This document shows positions 43,096 through 53,159 of a DNA stretch of 64,000 nucleotides, one piece after another (the first letter of the stretch is position 1; the number at the start of each line of letters is the position of its first letter). The notes below the pieces were generated by a model. It saw only the letters and a list, made by a program, of their open reading frames with translations, ran no database searches and had not been told where the DNA came from. Position numbers and translations under genes: made by a program. This stretch comes from an uncultured Altererythrobacter sp. (GTDB lineage: Bacteria > Pseudomonadota > Alphaproteobacteria > Sphingomonadales > Sphingomonadaceae). Location of the stretch: the NCBI GenBank assembly GCA_913056125.1, contig CAJXNC010000003.1, forward strand, positions 124,001 to 188,000, written 5' to 3'.

Positions 43096-44556
43096 ATGAA
43101 GATCACCTTTGCCCCGTCCGCCGAAGCCAGTGTGCTCCTCAAGGCGCGCATCGTCGAACAGGACAAGCTGCCCGCCGATTTGTCCCCAGCCATGGCCAAG
43201 GGTGCACAGGCTTCCCGCTTTGCGGGCAAGGTGGGTCAGGTGTTCGAAGGCTTCCAGCAGGAAGGCGACGATGTAGTCAGGCTCGCGCTTGCCGGTGCGG
43301 GCAAGCCCGGCGGCGATGCGCGGCTGGCCAATCTTGAAAAGGCCGGTGCTGCGCTGGCCACGAAATACCTCACCTCCGGCGAGAAGGCGCTCGGCCTCGA
43401 CCTGTCCGACAGCGGCCTTTCCGCGCGCGAAGCTGCAGCCGTTCTGGCGGGACTGCGCCTGCGGAGCTGGCGCTGGGATGCCTATCGCACCAAGCTCAAG
43501 GAAGAGCAGAAGCGCAGCCTCGAGGAAGTCGTCGTCACCGGCGCCAAAGCTGGCACCGAAGCAGCGTGGGAAGTGGAAGCCGCCGTCTGCGCCGGAATCG
43601 AGTTTACCCGCGAACTGGTCGCCGAACCGGCCAATGTCATCTATCCGCAGAGCTTCGTCGAACGCTGTCGCAAGCGCTACGAGGGCACCGGTATCGAGAT
43701 TGCCGTGCTCGACGAGGACGAGATGCGCGAGCTTGGCATGGGAGCGCTGTTGGGTGTCGGCCAGGGTTCGCGCCGCGACAGCAAGCTGCTGGTGCTCAAG
43801 TGGATGGGCGGCAATCCCGGTGACAAGCCGATCGCCTTCGTCGGCAAGGGCGTGACTTTTGACACTGGCGGTATCTCGCTCAAGCCGCCTGCAGGCATGG
43901 AAGACATGAAATGGGACATGGGTGGTGCCGGCGCCGTGGCCGGCGCCATGCTGGCGCTTGCCGGACGCAAGGCCAAGGCCAATGTCGTGGGCGTGTGCGG
44001 ACTGGTTGAGAACATGCCCGACGGCAATGCCCAGCGTCCCGGTGACGTGGTCACCTCCATGTCGGGCCAGACGATCGAGGTCATCAACACCGATGCAGAA
44101 GGGCGTTTGGTATTGTGCGACGCCCTCACCTGGGTGCAGAAGGAATTCCAGCCCGCGCGGATCATCGACCTTGCCACGCTGACCGGTGCGATCATCATCT
44201 CGCTCGGCCACGAGCATGGAGGCCTGTTCTCGAACAATGACAAGCTGGCCGATGATATCCTCGGCGCCGGCAAGGCCTCGGGCGACAAGATGTGGCGTTT
44301 CCCGCTGGCTCCCGAATATGACAAGCTGATCGAAAGCCCGATCGCCGACATGAAGAATGTCGGCCCGCGCTGGGGCGGCTCGATCACCGCGGCGCAGTTC
44401 CTCCAGCGCTTCATCGAGAACGATACGCCGTGGGCGCACCTCGACATTGCCGGCATGGTCTGGGCGGACAAGCCCGGTGCAACTTGGGATAAGGGCGCGA
44501 CCGGCTTCGGCGTGCGTCTGCTCGACAAGCTGGTCAGCGACACGATCGAAAACTGA
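43096..44556 (+). CDS. pepA: Leucyl aminopeptidase
   Basis: 486 aa from the ATG at 43096 after CGGAG. N-terminal non-catalytic domain, then the M17 catalytic domain: VGKGVTFDTGGISLKPPAGM (Lys and Asp ligands), DMGGAGAVAGAM, and NTDAEGRLVLCD with the bicarbonate Arg. Hexameric cytosolic zinc/manganese aminopeptidase. The HolC gene follows after 10 nt, a conserved pair. Confidence 0.96.
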   Translation: MKITFAPSAEASVLLKARIVEQDKLPADLSPAMAKGAQASRFAGKVGQVFEGFQQEGDDVVRLALAGAGKPGGDARLANLEKAGAALATKYLTSGEKALGLDLSDSGLSAREAAAVLAGLRLRSWRWDAYRTKLKEEQKRSLEEVVVTGAKAGTEAAWEVEAAVCAGIEFTRELVAEPANVIYPQSFVERCRKRYEGTGIEIAVLDEDEMRELGMGALLGVGQGSRRDSKLLVLKWMGGNPGDKPIAFVGKGVTFDTGGISLKPPAGMEDMKWDMGGAGAVAGAMLALAGRKAKANVVGVCGLVENMPDGNAQRPGDVVTSMSGQTIEVINTDAEGRLVLCDALTWVQKEFQPARIIDLATLTGAIIISLGHEHGGLFSNNDKLADDILGAGKASGDKMWRFPLAPEYDKLIESPIADMKNVGPRWGGSITAAQFLQRFIENDTPWAHLDIAGMVWADKPGATWDKGATGFGVRLLDKLVSDTIEN

Positions 44557-44566
44557 TACGCGCCGC

Positions 44567-45007
44567 ATGAGGGTCGATTTCTACCGCCTCTCGCGCGAAA
44601 CCGCCGAAAGTGCGGTGGCCCTGCTTGCGCGCAAGAGCGTGGAGGCGGGAAAAAAGGTGCTGCTCGTTGCCGATGGGCAGGAGCGTTTGCAGCACTTCTC
44701 CCGCAGCTTGTGGGATTCGCCGCCCGAGGCCTTCCTCGCCAATGGCATGGCCGGGGCAGGGCAGGAGGAGCGCCAGCCGATCCTGCTTTCCGAGACCATC
44801 GATCCTGCCAATGGGGCGCAGTTCCTGATCCTCGCTGACGGAAAGTGGCGCGATCCGGGCGAGGGGTTCGAGCGTGTCATGCTGGTGTTCAACGAAGGCA
44901 CCATCGAAGGCGCGCGGGCCTGCTGGCGTAAGCTCGGCGAGAAAGCGGGCATGGAACGCAATTTCTGGAAGCAGGATGATAGCGGGCGCTGGGTCCAAGG
45001 CCCTTGA
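44567..45007 (+). CDS. holC: DNA polymerase III chi subunit
   Basis: 146 aa; ATG at 44567, while the track ORF starts inside pepA. DFYRLSRETAESAVALLARK, KKVLLVADGQERLQHFSR and FERVMLVFNEGTIEGARACWR follow the HolC fold, with LW.SPPEAFLANG in between. It links the clamp loader to SSB. Co-transcribed with pepA. Confidence 0.93.
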   Translation: MRVDFYRLSRETAESAVALLARKSVEAGKKVLLVADGQERLQHFSRSLWDSPPEAFLANGMAGAGQEERQPILLSETIDPANGAQFLILADGKWRDPGEGFERVMLVFNEGTIEGARACWRKLGEKAGMERNFWKQDDSGRWVQGP

Positions 45008-45058
45008 CCTTCATCGCTGCGTGGGGATGATCGCCGCTCTTCTGGTGGAGGGATGACG

Positions 45059-45556
45059 ATGCACAGGATTATCGGTGTTTGCGCGGCGACTTGTTTGCTG
45101 GCGGCGTGCGGAGGCTCCGACGAGAGGACCATCCAGACCGAGGATGGTGAAGTGACCTACGATATCGACAGTGATGGCGGCGAAAGCACCTTTACCTTCG
45201 AGGGTGAAGATGGCGGCGAGCTGACGATGCAGACCGGCAGCAATGTCGATGCCGACTTGCCCGATGGCTATTCGGTCTACCCCGGCTCGACCGTGGTCAG
45301 TTCGACCAATATGAAGCAGGCGGATGGCGAAGGCTCGATGGTCCTCATGACGACCGACGATTCTCCCGATGAGGTTGTCGCCTATTACCGCGCCCAGGCC
45401 GAAGCTGTCGGCATCACCATCCAGAGCGAGATCACCGCGAATGGCAACAAGCTGATCGGCGGGGAAGGCCCGGACGGCAGTACGTTCAGCGTCAATGCCT
45501 CCCCATCCGACGATGGCACGACGGTGCAACTCCTGGTGGGCCGAGGCCTCAACTAG
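45059..45556 (+). CDS. Lipoprotein of unknown function
   Basis: 165 aa from the second ATG (MHRIIGVCAA), which sits 7 nt after GGAGG; the track uses the first. Lipobox CLLAACGG. The mature N-terminus is very acidic (many DGE and GGE), then a compact region around PDGYSVYPGSTVVSSTNMKQ and SPDEVVAYYRAQAEAVG that looks like a small beta-alpha fold. No family recognised beyond similar hypothetical lipoproteins of this group. Confidence 0.72.
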   Translation: MHRIIGVCAATCLLAACGGSDERTIQTEDGEVTYDIDSDGGESTFTFEGEDGGELTMQTGSNVDADLPDGYSVYPGSTVVSSTNMKQADGEGSMVLMTTDDSPDEVVAYYRAQAEAVGITIQSEITANGNKLIGGEGPDGSTFSVNASPSDDGTTVQLLVGRGLN

Positions 45557-45628
45557 CGAACATCACGAAAGCAGGGTGAGCGAGCCGCTCTTGCCCATAT
45601 GCGGCAAGGGCGCTAGGGGCGCGCGCAA

Positions 45629-45646
45629 AAGGTCCTGCCGGACCTT
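45629..45646. repeat. Short hairpin upstream of ndk
   Basis: AAGGTCC TGCC GGACCTT, a 7-bp stem with no T-run, 34 nt before the ndk start. It may affect ndk leader structure or partly end the lipoprotein transcript. Confidence 0.4.
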
Positions 45647-45679
45647 GGATCTATTGGAACACTCGCGAAGGAACACCCC

Positions 45680-46102
45680 ATGGCGGTCACCCGCACATTC
45701 TCGATCATCAAGCCCGATGCCACCCGCCGCAACCTGACCGGCGCGGTCACCAAGATGCTTGAAGAAGCTGGCCTGCGCGTCGTTGCTTCCAAGCGCATCC
45801 ACATGACCCGCGAACAGGCTGAAGGCTTCTACGCCGTTCACAAGGAACGCCCCTTTTTCGGCGAATTGTGCGATTTCATGATGAGTGAGCCGGTAGTGGT
45901 GCAGGTGCTCGAGGGTGAAGATGCCGTGAAGCGCAATCGCGACGTGATGGGCGCCACCAACCCGGCGGATGCCGACGAAGGCACGATCCGCAAGACCTAT
46001 GCGCTGTCGATCGGCGAAAACACGGTCCACGGTTCGGACAGCGACGAGAATGCTGCGATCGAGATCGCATTCTTCTTCAAGCCCGAAGAAGTCGTCGGCT
46101 GA
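45680..46102 (+). CDS. ndk: Nucleoside diphosphate kinase
   Basis: 140 aa, full length. [61 protein letters not shown], and the phosphorylated His in [13 protein letters not shown]. Balances NTP pools. Followed by a terminator. Confidence 0.98.
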   Translation: MAVTRTFSIIKPDATRRNLTGAVTKMLEEAGLRVVASKRIHMTREQAEGFYAVHKERPFFGELCDFMMSEPVVVQVLEGEDAVKRNRDVMGATNPADADEGTIRKTYALSIGENTVHGSDSDENAAIEIAFFFKPEEVVG

Positions 46103-46125
46103 TCCGGCATTGAATCGGAAAATCG

Positions 46126-46158
46126 AAACCCCGTCGGAGCGATCCGGCGGGGTTTTTT
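46126..46158 (+). terminator. Intrinsic terminator after ndk
   Basis: AAACCCCGTCGGA-GCGA-TCCGGCGGGGTTT with one G-T pair, followed by TTTTTT. Confidence 0.9.
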
Positions 46159-46228
46159 GATTCGCCGCAAGGAGGTAGGTCCAATGCTATCCTAGAAGAA
46201 GTCTTCAAGGATCAGGAAAGGATCGAGA

Positions 46229-46480
46229 ATGTCGCATACCCCGCACGAACTGTCGGACGAATTCCCGCAGGATCACGATATCCTTCACGCGCTGAAGATG
46301 AAGGATACGCACTTCCAGAACCTCGCGGAAAAGTATCACGAAGTGAATGGCGAGATTCACCGCATCGAGGTGGAGATCGAGCCGACTTCGGACGAATATG
46401 CCGAATCGCTCAAGAAGAAGCGGCTGGCGCTGCTCGACGAGATCGGCCAGATCGTCGCCAAGGCGAAGGCATCCGCCTAA
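46229..46480 (+). CDS. YdcH-family small protein (DUF465)
   Basis: 83 aa, nearly all helical and charged: LSDEFPQDHDILHALKMKD, FQNLAEKYHEVNGEIHRIE, and SLKKKRLALLDEIGQIV. The H-K-D and helix-turn-helix pattern matches the DUF465 coiled-coil proteins. Function unknown. Overlaps the convergent sulfotransferase stop by 4 nt. Confidence 0.88.
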   Translation: MSHTPHELSDEFPQDHDILHALKMKDTHFQNLAEKYHEVNGEIHRIEVEIEPTSDEYAESLKKKRLALLDEIGQIVAKAKASA

Positions 46481-47676
46481 GCCTTCTCCATCTGCCGCCG
46501 CATGCCCGCATGGGCGTGGTGCGGTGATTTGGCTGCGCGGCCCTGTTCGGCATGCATTGCCGACAGGGCTTCGCGCGTTAGTTCGATGCCCAGCAGGTTA
46601 TAGACCCGGGCAATCTCCGCCTCCCAGTCCGCCGAAAGGTCGTCGAAGCTCACCTCGGCTACAGGCCCGGAGAAGCCGTGCAGCGCGGCGTTCATGCGTT
46701 GCTCGCGCAAGGCCAGCTTGCGGCGCCATTCATGCTCGATCGCTTCGAGCGCAACCGACTCGCTCTGATAGGCCATCTGGCACGAAACCAAGGACACGGT
46801 GCTGGCCAGCACGGCATCGCTGTCGCGCCGCGTCACCACGACGCGTGCATCGGGGAACTGTGCCAGCAGCGCACCCAGATCTTCCGCATATTGCGGGCAT
46901 TTGAGGACGCGTGGCAGGGCGGCGTTGTGCATCTGCGCTGCATCGGTGCGCAGCACTCGGGCAAATTCCCGGTAAACTGGACTTGCGTCGCGGCCTTCGG
47001 AAAAGCCGACATAGGAGGGGATCCGATATTGCGCTTCCAGGGCCGCCGGAGAAAGCCCGTGCGACAGCCAGGGCAGTTCCTCGTCCACGCGCGTTGCGCC
47101 AAACGGGTGCAGCGCATCGATCCACGGATTAATGCGCCGTGCCACGGCAAGGCCAAGCCGTGTCTTGAGAGGCCGCAAGTCGAGCCCATGCTTTACCGGG
47201 TTTAGGCTGTTGTAGAGCCGCGTTGCCGAATGCGCCGGGTCGGCCGCCAGCAGGCGGTGCATGCGCGTTGTGCCGGCGCGCATCTGGCCCACGACGACGA
47301 TCGGGCTGGCAATCGGCGTTTGCTCAATGCCCTGGTGTTTCTGCCACAGACGTCCAAGATTGTGCCGCACACGGATCGCCGCGGTCAGCTGCCCATAGGC
47401 CATGGTGTGGCCGAGAGCATTGAGGTCGGCTTCTTCCCGCAATGAGCGGCAAATCGCCTCTAGCCGCGTGCGGAAATCGGCAACGTCTTGTGCACAGCGT
47501 CCGAAGCTCTCGTCTTCGCCCGTAAAGCCCTTTGATCCCACTGCCCACAAGGCTTCGGGCTCCAGCGGGGGGCGATCATGGATACCCTTGTCCCAAATCG
47601 TCTCGATCACCCGGTCGGCCAGCTCTGCCGTGCGCGAACGCGCTAACAGGTGCGGGCGAGGGGGTGGCGAGGCCAT
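46477..47676 (-). CDS. Sulfotransferase-family protein
   Basis: 399 aa. The PAPS 5'-phosphosulfate loop is VVVGQMRAGTTRMHRLLAADP near residue 126, and the 3'-phosphate motif ARVVVTRRDSDAVLAS near 285, with a Glu/His-rich middle. Members of this bacterial family transfer sulfate to lipids, small molecules or peptides; the acceptor cannot be deduced. Begins 1 nt before the purN stop on the same strand, so it may be read before purN. Confidence 0.85.
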   Translation of the reverse strand: MASPPPRPHLLARSRTAELADRVIETIWDKGIHDRPPLEPEALWAVGSKGFTGEDESFGRCAQDVADFRTRLEAICRSLREEADLNALGHTMAYGQLTAAIRVRHNLGRLWQKHQGIEQTPIASPIVVVGQMRAGTTRMHRLLAADPAHSATRLYNSLNPVKHGLDLRPLKTRLGLAVARRINPWIDALHPFGATRVDEELPWLSHGLSPAALEAQYRIPSYVGFSEGRDASPVYREFARVLRTDAAQMHNAALPRVLKCPQYAEDLGALLAQFPDARVVVTRRDSDAVLASTVSLVSCQMAYQSESVALEAIEHEWRRKLALREQRMNAALHGFSGPVAEVSFDDLSADWEAEIARVYNLLGIELTREALSAMHAEQGRAAKSPHHAHAGMRRQMEKA

Positions 47677-47677
47677 A

Positions 47678-48268
47678 TCAGCTCTTGCTGCTCACATATT
47701 GCGCCAGCATGCGCGGATAGAGCTGGTATTCGGCCAGGATTACGCGGCGGCCGAGGCTTTCCGCCGTGTCGTCAGGCAGGATCGCCACCGGCATCTGTCC
47801 AAGTAGCGGTCCACCATCGAGCTCAGGCGTCACCACATGGACCGAGCAGCCGCCGAATTTCTCGCCCGCATCGATGGCACGCTGATGCGTGTCGAGGCCC
47901 TTATACTTGGGCAGGAGCGAAGGGTGGGTGTTGACCATGCAACCCTCCCAGCCTTGCACGAAATCAGCGGTAAGGATGCGCATATAGCCGCACAGAGCGA
48001 GGTAGTCCGCGCCACTTTGGCGCAGGGCCGCATCCATTATCTCCTCATGCGCGCGGCGATCCATCCCGCGATGGTCATGGGAGAATGTCGGAATGCCCTC
48101 CGCCTGCGCGATCCTGAGGCCCGGTGCGTCGGGGACATTGCTGGCCACCAGCACGATCTCATAGGGGCAATCGGGCAGCTTGGAGGCGTAATGCAGCGCT
48201 GACATGGTCGTGCCATTACCCGAAAGCAGGCATGCCACTTTGGCCTTTTCAGGCCGGGGATCAGGCAT
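47678..48268 (-). CDS. purN: Phosphoribosylglycinamide formyltransferase
   Basis: 196 aa from the ATG at 48268, which overlaps the purM stop by 8 nt. [17 protein letters not shown] is the phosphate loop, and the catalytic Asn-His-Asp set appears in [28 protein letters not shown]. Third step of purine synthesis, 10-formyl-THF dependent. The usual first loop residue pattern GxGTNL is GNGTTM here. Confidence 0.94.
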   Translation of the reverse strand: MPDPRPEKAKVACLLSGNGTTMSALHYASKLPDCPYEIVLVASNVPDAPGLRIAQAEGIPTFSHDHRGMDRRAHEEIMDAALRQSGADYLALCGYMRILTADFVQGWEGCMVNTHPSLLPKYKGLDTHQRAIDAGEKFGGCSVHVVTPELDGGPLLGQMPVAILPDDTAESLGRRVILAEYQLYPRMLAQYVSSKS

Positions 48269-49358
48269 TGTGCACGGCTTCCCAAGCCTCGGCAGACGTC
48301 CATGTGCCCGCGCTGCCCCTGACCGTGCAGCCCTTCGCGCCCTCGACAATTTCGCCGATCCGGAAGACGCTTTCGCCCGCTTCTTCGAGCGCCTGGGCCA
48401 CGCCTTCGACCTGGTCCGGCTTCACCGCCAGCACCATGCCGATGCCGCAATTGAAAGTGCGTGCCATCTCGCCCGGCACGATATTGCCCTGCTCCTGCAG
48501 GAAGGCCATCAAGCCCGGCTGCGCCCAGCTTGTGGCATGGATCACGGCGTGCGCAGCGTCGGGCAGGACGCGCGGCACGTTTTCGAGCAGTCCGCCGCCG
48601 GTAATATGCGCCAGCGCATCGATCTGGCCGCTGCGGATCACTGGCAGCAGGCTCTTCACGTAAATGCGCGTCGGCTCGATCAGCGTGTCGATCAGCAGTT
48701 TGCTGTCATCGAAAGGGGCAGGTTCGCCGAGCTGCCAGAACTTGTCTTCGGCCAGGCGACGCACCAGCGAATAGCCGTTAGAATGGACGCCCGAACTGGC
48801 AAGGCCAAGCAGGACGTGTCCAGGCGCGACCTTTTCGCCCGTCAGCTGTTCGCCACGCTCGACCGCGCCGACGCAGAAGCCGGCGAGGTCATAGTCGCCT
48901 TCGGCATACATGCCGGGCATTTCCGCGGTTTCGCCGCCGATCAGCGCGCATCCGGCCAGCTTGCAGCCTTCGGCAATGCTGGCGATGACGCGTTCGGCTA
49001 CGCCTTCCACCAGCTTTCCGGTGGCGAAATAGTCGAGGAAGAAGAGCGGCTCTGCACCCTGCACGATAAGGTCGTTGACGCACATGGCGACAAGGTCCTG
49101 TCCGATGGCATCGTGCCGGTCGTTCTCGATGGCGAGCTTGACCTTGGTGCCCACGCCGTCATTCCCGGCGACCAGCAGCGGGTCCTTATAGCCTGCTGCG
49201 CGCGGATCGAAGAAGCCGCCAAAGCCGCCGATCTCGCCATCGGCACCGGGGCGCATGGTGGCCTTGACCAGCGGGCCGATTGCCTTGACCAGGCGGTTGC
49301 CGGCATCGATCGAGACGCCTGCCTTTTCGTAGGTATAGGACGGGGTGTTGGATGACAT
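48261..49358 (-). CDS. purM: Phosphoribosylformylglycinamidine cyclo-ligase
   Basis: 365 aa from the ATG at 49358. [59 protein letters not shown], and [11 protein letters not shown] are diagnostic. AIR synthetase, fifth purine step. Operon with purN; divergent from a DUF2066-like gene. Confidence 0.97.
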   Translation of the reverse strand: MSSNTPSYTYEKAGVSIDAGNRLVKAIGPLVKATMRPGADGEIGGFGGFFDPRAAGYKDPLLVAGNDGVGTKVKLAIENDRHDAIGQDLVAMCVNDLIVQGAEPLFFLDYFATGKLVEGVAERVIASIAEGCKLAGCALIGGETAEMPGMYAEGDYDLAGFCVGAVERGEQLTGEKVAPGHVLLGLASSGVHSNGYSLVRRLAEDKFWQLGEPAPFDDSKLLIDTLIEPTRIYVKSLLPVIRSGQIDALAHITGGGLLENVPRVLPDAAHAVIHATSWAQPGLMAFLQEQGNIVPGEMARTFNCGIGMVLAVKPDQVEGVAQALEEAGESVFRIGEIVEGAKGCTVRGSAGTWTSAEAWEAVHNA

Positions 49359-49428
49359 GGCTTCGCCAATGGCGCATTCGCGCTTGGATTTCCACTCGCC
49401 TTTCGGCAAAAGAGCCGCGATTTCCCCG

Positions 49429-50715
49429 ATGCAGCACGTCGCCACCCCCACTTTCACGCAATCGCACCGAGCTTGGCTGGCCATAGCCTTGGCCGCGCTG
49501 GTCGCGTTGTTGCTGGCCGCAGGTGTGGCGCTCTATGCGCAGGTGGCGGGCGAGCGCGGCATCGCGCCGGTTGCCAGCAGCACCGATATCGATGTGCGCG
49601 GGATCGAGGTGAACACCACCGGGGAGACGGCGGAAGAGGCGCGCGAAGCCGGGTGGAAGCGAGCTCAGCGCATAGCCTGGGACCGCCTCGACGGGCCGGA
49701 TATCTCCGAAGAGCAGCTCGAAGGACTGGTTTCAGCCATCGTGGTCGAGGAGGAGCGGATCGGTCCGCGCCGCTATATTGCCCGCCTTGGCGTGATTTTC
49801 GATCGCCAGCGTGCTGGCGGATTGCTCGGCGCGCGGACCACCGGCGCGCGTTCGGCTCCGATGTTGACCCTGCCTGTGCTGGTCGGTGGCGGGACCGAGA
49901 CAATGTTCGAGGTGCGCAATGAGTGGCAGCGCGCCTGGGCCAATTTCAACTTTGGCGAGAGCCGCATCGATTATGTCCGCCCCTCCGGCGCAGGCGGCGA
50001 ATCGCTGCTGCTGACATACGGCCAGACCGGCCGCCGCAGCCGCGCATGGTGGAACGTGGTGCTGGGCGAATTCGGCGCGGCAGACGTGCTAATCCCGGTC
50101 GCGCGGCTTGAATACCAATGGCCCGGTGGCCCGGTGGAAGGTCAGTTCACTGCTCGATACGGTCCAGACAATCGCTATCTCGACGAATTCTCCATGCGTG
50201 CGGAGAGTGCAGAGGAACTGCCCGCCATGCTCGAACGCGCGGTGACACGCTTCGACGAAATATTCGAAGCGGGGCTGGCCAACGGAACATTGTCGCCCGA
50301 CCCGACGCTGACGCTCGACATGGTCGAGATTTCGCCCGAAATCCGCGCCCTGATCGAGGCCAGCATGCAGGCCGAGGCTGCCGAACAGGCGCTTCTCGGC
50401 GATGTCCCGCCAGTCGAGCTTGCTCCCGACGGTACTGCGATCGAGCCGGTCGAACTCGCGCCGATCCAGCCCGTCGTGGTCAATGCCATCAGCGTGCAGG
50501 CGGCCACGCCGGATGCGCGCAGCTTCGACGTTACGCTGGGCGGCTTGCGGCAGGTCCCGGGAGTGCGTGCCGTAGGCGTGACCAGCACGGCGATTGGCGG
50601 AACTTCCGTGCTGCGCGTCGATTATTCGGGCAATATGTCGGAACTCGCCGCTGCGTTGCGCGCCGGCGGCTGGCAGGTCACCGAGGGCCAGAACGCACTT
50701 GCCATAACGCGCTAA
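49429..50715 (+). CDS. Membrane-anchored protein, DUF2066-like, upstream of hdaA
   Basis: About 428 aa from the ATG at 49429; the track start overlaps purM. One N-terminal helix ([23 protein letters not shown]), then periplasmic repeats: a domain with [16 protein letters not shown], a [14 protein letters not shown] strand region, and a C-terminal part with [22 protein letters not shown]. Its position between purM and hda matches the DUF2066 gene of Gammaproteobacteria, which is why I suggest that family; the sequence match itself is only partial. Function unknown. Confidence 0.65.
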   Translation: MQHVATPTFTQSHRAWLAIALAALVALLLAAGVALYAQVAGERGIAPVASSTDIDVRGIEVNTTGETAEEAREAGWKRAQRIAWDRLDGPDISEEQLEGLVSAIVVEEERIGPRRYIARLGVIFDRQRAGGLLGARTTGARSAPMLTLPVLVGGGTETMFEVRNEWQRAWANFNFGESRIDYVRPSGAGGESLLLTYGQTGRRSRAWWNVVLGEFGAADVLIPVARLEYQWPGGPVEGQFTARYGPDNRYLDEFSMRAESAEELPAMLERAVTRFDEIFEAGLANGTLSPDPTLTLDMVEISPEIRALIEASMQAEAAEQALLGDVPPVELAPDGTAIEPVELAPIQPVVVNAISVQAATPDARSFDVTLGGLRQVPGVRAVGVTSTAIGGTSVLRVDYSGNMSELAAALRAGGWQVTEGQNALAITR

Positions 50716-50736
50716 TCGCGCGCAAAGCCCTGCGTC

Positions 50737-51345
50737 ATGTCGCAGATTGCCCTGCCTCTCGCTCCTTCATCCAAGGGTCCGGCACGTATCGTGCTGGGCA
50801 GCGGCAACGCGCATGTGGCAGAGGCGCTGGTCGATCCATCGACCTGGCCTTACCGCACTGCCGTGCTCACCGGGCCGCCGCGCTCGGGCAAATCGCTATT
50901 GGCACGCTGGTTTGCAGAGAGCGGGAAGGGCGATGTACTCGACGATGCCCACCTCCTGCCCGAGGACGAGGTCTTCCATCGCTGGAACCGCGCGCAGGAG
51001 ACCGGCACGCCGCTGCTTGTCGTCGGTGGAGAACCGCCATGGAAGATTGCCCTGCCGGACCTCAGATCCCGCCTCGGGGCGGCACTACAGCTTGAAATCG
51101 GCCCTCCGGATGACGAAATGGCGGGGGAATTGCTGCTATCCATGGCACAGGAAAGGGGCATGACCTTGCCGATCGAGGCCGTCCAGTATCTCATCCCCCG
51201 GACCGACCGGTCCTATGCCGGGATCGAGCGGCTGGCGCTGATGATCGACCGGCTGAGCCTCGAAAGGAAATCGCCACCTACGCTAGGTATATGGCGTGCC
51301 GCGCTCGAGGCGGTACGGGGACCGGAAGAGCCGCGCTTGCTTTGA
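50737..51345 (+). CDS. hdaA: Regulatory inactivation of DnaA protein HdaA
   Basis: 202 aa, a DnaA AAA+ domain without the DNA-binding domain. Walker A TGPPRSGKSLLARW near 44, a Walker B-like LDDAHLLPEDE, a LLVVGGEPPWK sensor, and LRSRLGAALQLEIGPPDDEM. It acts with the sliding clamp to turn over DnaA-ATP. Starts 21 nt after the membrane protein and is probably co-transcribed. Confidence 0.9.
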   Translation: MSQIALPLAPSSKGPARIVLGSGNAHVAEALVDPSTWPYRTAVLTGPPRSGKSLLARWFAESGKGDVLDDAHLLPEDEVFHRWNRAQETGTPLLVVGGEPPWKIALPDLRSRLGAALQLEIGPPDDEMAGELLLSMAQERGMTLPIEAVQYLIPRTDRSYAGIERLALMIDRLSLERKSPPTLGIWRAALEAVRGPEEPRLL

Positions 51346-51372
51346 GCGGCCTTTTAGGAGAGAATCTGGGCC

Positions 51373-52071
51373 ATGTTTGAACGGCTTGTCAGCTATCTGG
51401 ACTCTATCAGGGCACGTGACCCGGCGCCGCGCTCGCGCTGGGAAATCCTGCTCTATCCGGGTGTGTGGGCTTTGGCATTTCACCGTGCCGCGCACTGGCT
51501 GTTCGAAGCGAACCTGTTTTTCCTCGCTCGGCTGGTCAATCACATCTCGCGCTGGCTGACGGCGATCGACATCCATCCCGGCGCCAAGATCGGCAAGAAT
51601 TTCTTTATCGACCATGGCTTTACGGTGATCGGCGAGACGGCCGAGATCGGCGACAATGTCACCATCTACCAATGCGTGACACTTGGCGGCACCAACCCGA
51701 CCAACGGCAAGGGCGGCAAGCGCCACCCGACATTGTGCGACAATGTGATTGTCGGCTCGGGCGCGCAGGTGATCGGCCCGATCACGGTGGGCGAGCGTGC
51801 CCGCGTGGGCGCCAATGCCGTGGTGACCGACGATGTGCCCGAAGGCGCGACCATGATCGGCCTCAAGGCGCGTTCGACGCTGGTTCCGGCCGAAACCTGG
51901 CTGCGCGAGTTCATCCCTTACGGCACGCCGTGTGACGAGCCGTGCGAGCCGGGCGTGGAACGTGTCGAGCGTCTCGAGAACGAATTGAACGCACTGCGCA
52001 AGGAACTGGCTGAATTGCGAGCAGAGAAGTCGCTCGACGATCCGACGCGCAAGAGCGGCACCGATAGCTGA
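51373..52071 (+). CDS. cysE: Serine O-acetyltransferase
   Basis: 232 aa. AGGAGAG precedes the ATG. The EpsC-type left-handed helix: DIHPGAKIGKNFFIDHGFTV, GETAEIGDNVTIYQCVTLGG and GKRHPTLCDNVIVGSGAQVI with the catalytic Asp-His pair. A coiled C-terminus (RLENELNALRKELAELRAEK) would hold the hexamer. Makes O-acetylserine for cysteine. Its stop shares a base with the DUF2794 start. Confidence 0.95.
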   Translation: MFERLVSYLDSIRARDPAPRSRWEILLYPGVWALAFHRAAHWLFEANLFFLARLVNHISRWLTAIDIHPGAKIGKNFFIDHGFTVIGETAEIGDNVTIYQCVTLGGTNPTNGKGGKRHPTLCDNVIVGSGAQVIGPITVGERARVGANAVVTDDVPEGATMIGLKARSTLVPAETWLREFIPYGTPCDEPCEPGVERVERLENELNALRKELAELRAEKSLDDPTRKSGTDS

Positions 52072-52442
52072 TGCGTCCAGCGAACGGCGTATCGCCCGGC
52101 GCAGCCAATATCCTCCCCTTTCCCGGCAATCGTCCGCCGCCGCAAGTGGGCTTCGACCGGTTCGAGCTGGCGCGCATTCTCGACCTCTATGGACGCATGG
52201 TCGCCGCCGGAGAGTGGCGCGACTATGCGATGGATTTCACCAAGAGCTGCGCCACCTTTGCCGCCTTTCGTCGCACGGCGGAGGTTCCGCAAATGCGGCT
52301 GGAAAAGCGCCCCGAACTGCGCAACCGGCAGGGCATGTGGACGCTGTTCGGCGAACAGGGGCAGGTGCTCAAGCGCGGACATGAACTTGCCAATGTTCTC
52401 GCCCCGCTCGAACGCAAGCTGGTCAAGGCGGTCGAGGGTTAG
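52071..52442 (+). CDS. DUF2794-family protein
   Basis: 123 aa; GFDRFELARILDLYGRMVAAGEWRDYAMDF and FAAFRRTAEVPQMRLEKRPELR are typical of this alphaproteobacterial family. No signal or membrane segment. Translationally coupled to cysE (TGATG). Function unknown. Confidence 0.9.
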   Translation: MRPANGVSPGAANILPFPGNRPPPQVGFDRFELARILDLYGRMVAAGEWRDYAMDFTKSCATFAAFRRTAEVPQMRLEKRPELRNRQGMWTLFGEQGQVLKRGHELANVLAPLERKLVKAVEG

Positions 52443-53110
52443 AGCCGCTCCAGCGCATCGACCAATTGGTCGAAATGGTCGATCATCACGTCGCAATCGA
52501 GCTCGGCCACCGGCACGTCATTATAGCCGAAGCTGAGCGCCACCACGGTAGCTCCGGCGGCGCGGCCCGCGCGCGTGTCATAGGACGAATCGCCAATCAT
52601 GGCGAAGCGCCCGCCGCCGCATTTCTCCACCGCATCGAGCAGCATGTCGGGCTTGGGCTTGGCATTTGCGTGACCGAACGTGTCGCCGCCATGGATCACC
52701 GCGAATCGCCCGTCCATGCCCAGCTTTTCGAGCAGCATGCGCGCCGGGCCTTCGAGCTTGTTGGTGCACACGGCCAGCTTGCAGCCCTTCGCTTCGAGTA
52801 CGTCGAGCGCTTCGATACAACCGGGGAAGGGCACGGTATTGTCGGCAATATGCGCCCAGTAATGTTCGAGCAGGTGCGTGCTAAGTTCCTGTAGCCGCTC
52901 GGGAGATACCGCGCCGCCGCTGCTTTCCAGCGCGCGTTCGAGCATCTTCACCGCGCCGCCGCCGATGAAGTGCCGTGCATCCTCTGGAGAAACTGCGGGG
53001 CGGCCCTCTATAGCCAGCGCGTGGTTGATCGCCGGGGTCAGGTCGCGATTGGAGTCGACCAGCGTGCCGTCGAGGTCGAAAAGGACGATATCGAAAGGAA
53101 AATCTGCCAT
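52439..53110 (-). CDS. gph: Phosphoglycolate phosphatase-like HAD hydrolase
   Basis: 223 aa. HAD motifs: DLDGTLVDSNRDL (nucleophile Asp), CTNKLEGPA, KPKPDMLLDAV, and IGDSSYDTRAG. Removes phosphate from 2-phosphoglycolate formed in DNA repair or oxygenation. Convergent 4-nt overlap with the DUF2794 gene. Other small phosphates are possible substrates. Confidence 0.87.
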   Translation of the reverse strand: MADFPFDIVLFDLDGTLVDSNRDLTPAINHALAIEGRPAVSPEDARHFIGGGAVKMLERALESSGGAVSPERLQELSTHLLEHYWAHIADNTVPFPGCIEALDVLEAKGCKLAVCTNKLEGPARMLLEKLGMDGRFAVIHGGDTFGHANAKPKPDMLLDAVEKCGGGRFAMIGDSSYDTRAGRAAGATVVALSFGYNDVPVAELDCDVMIDHFDQLVDALERL

Positions 53111-53159
53111 CGCGCCGCCACATGGTGGCTATCGGTGGAAACCGCAATGATTTGGTGGC

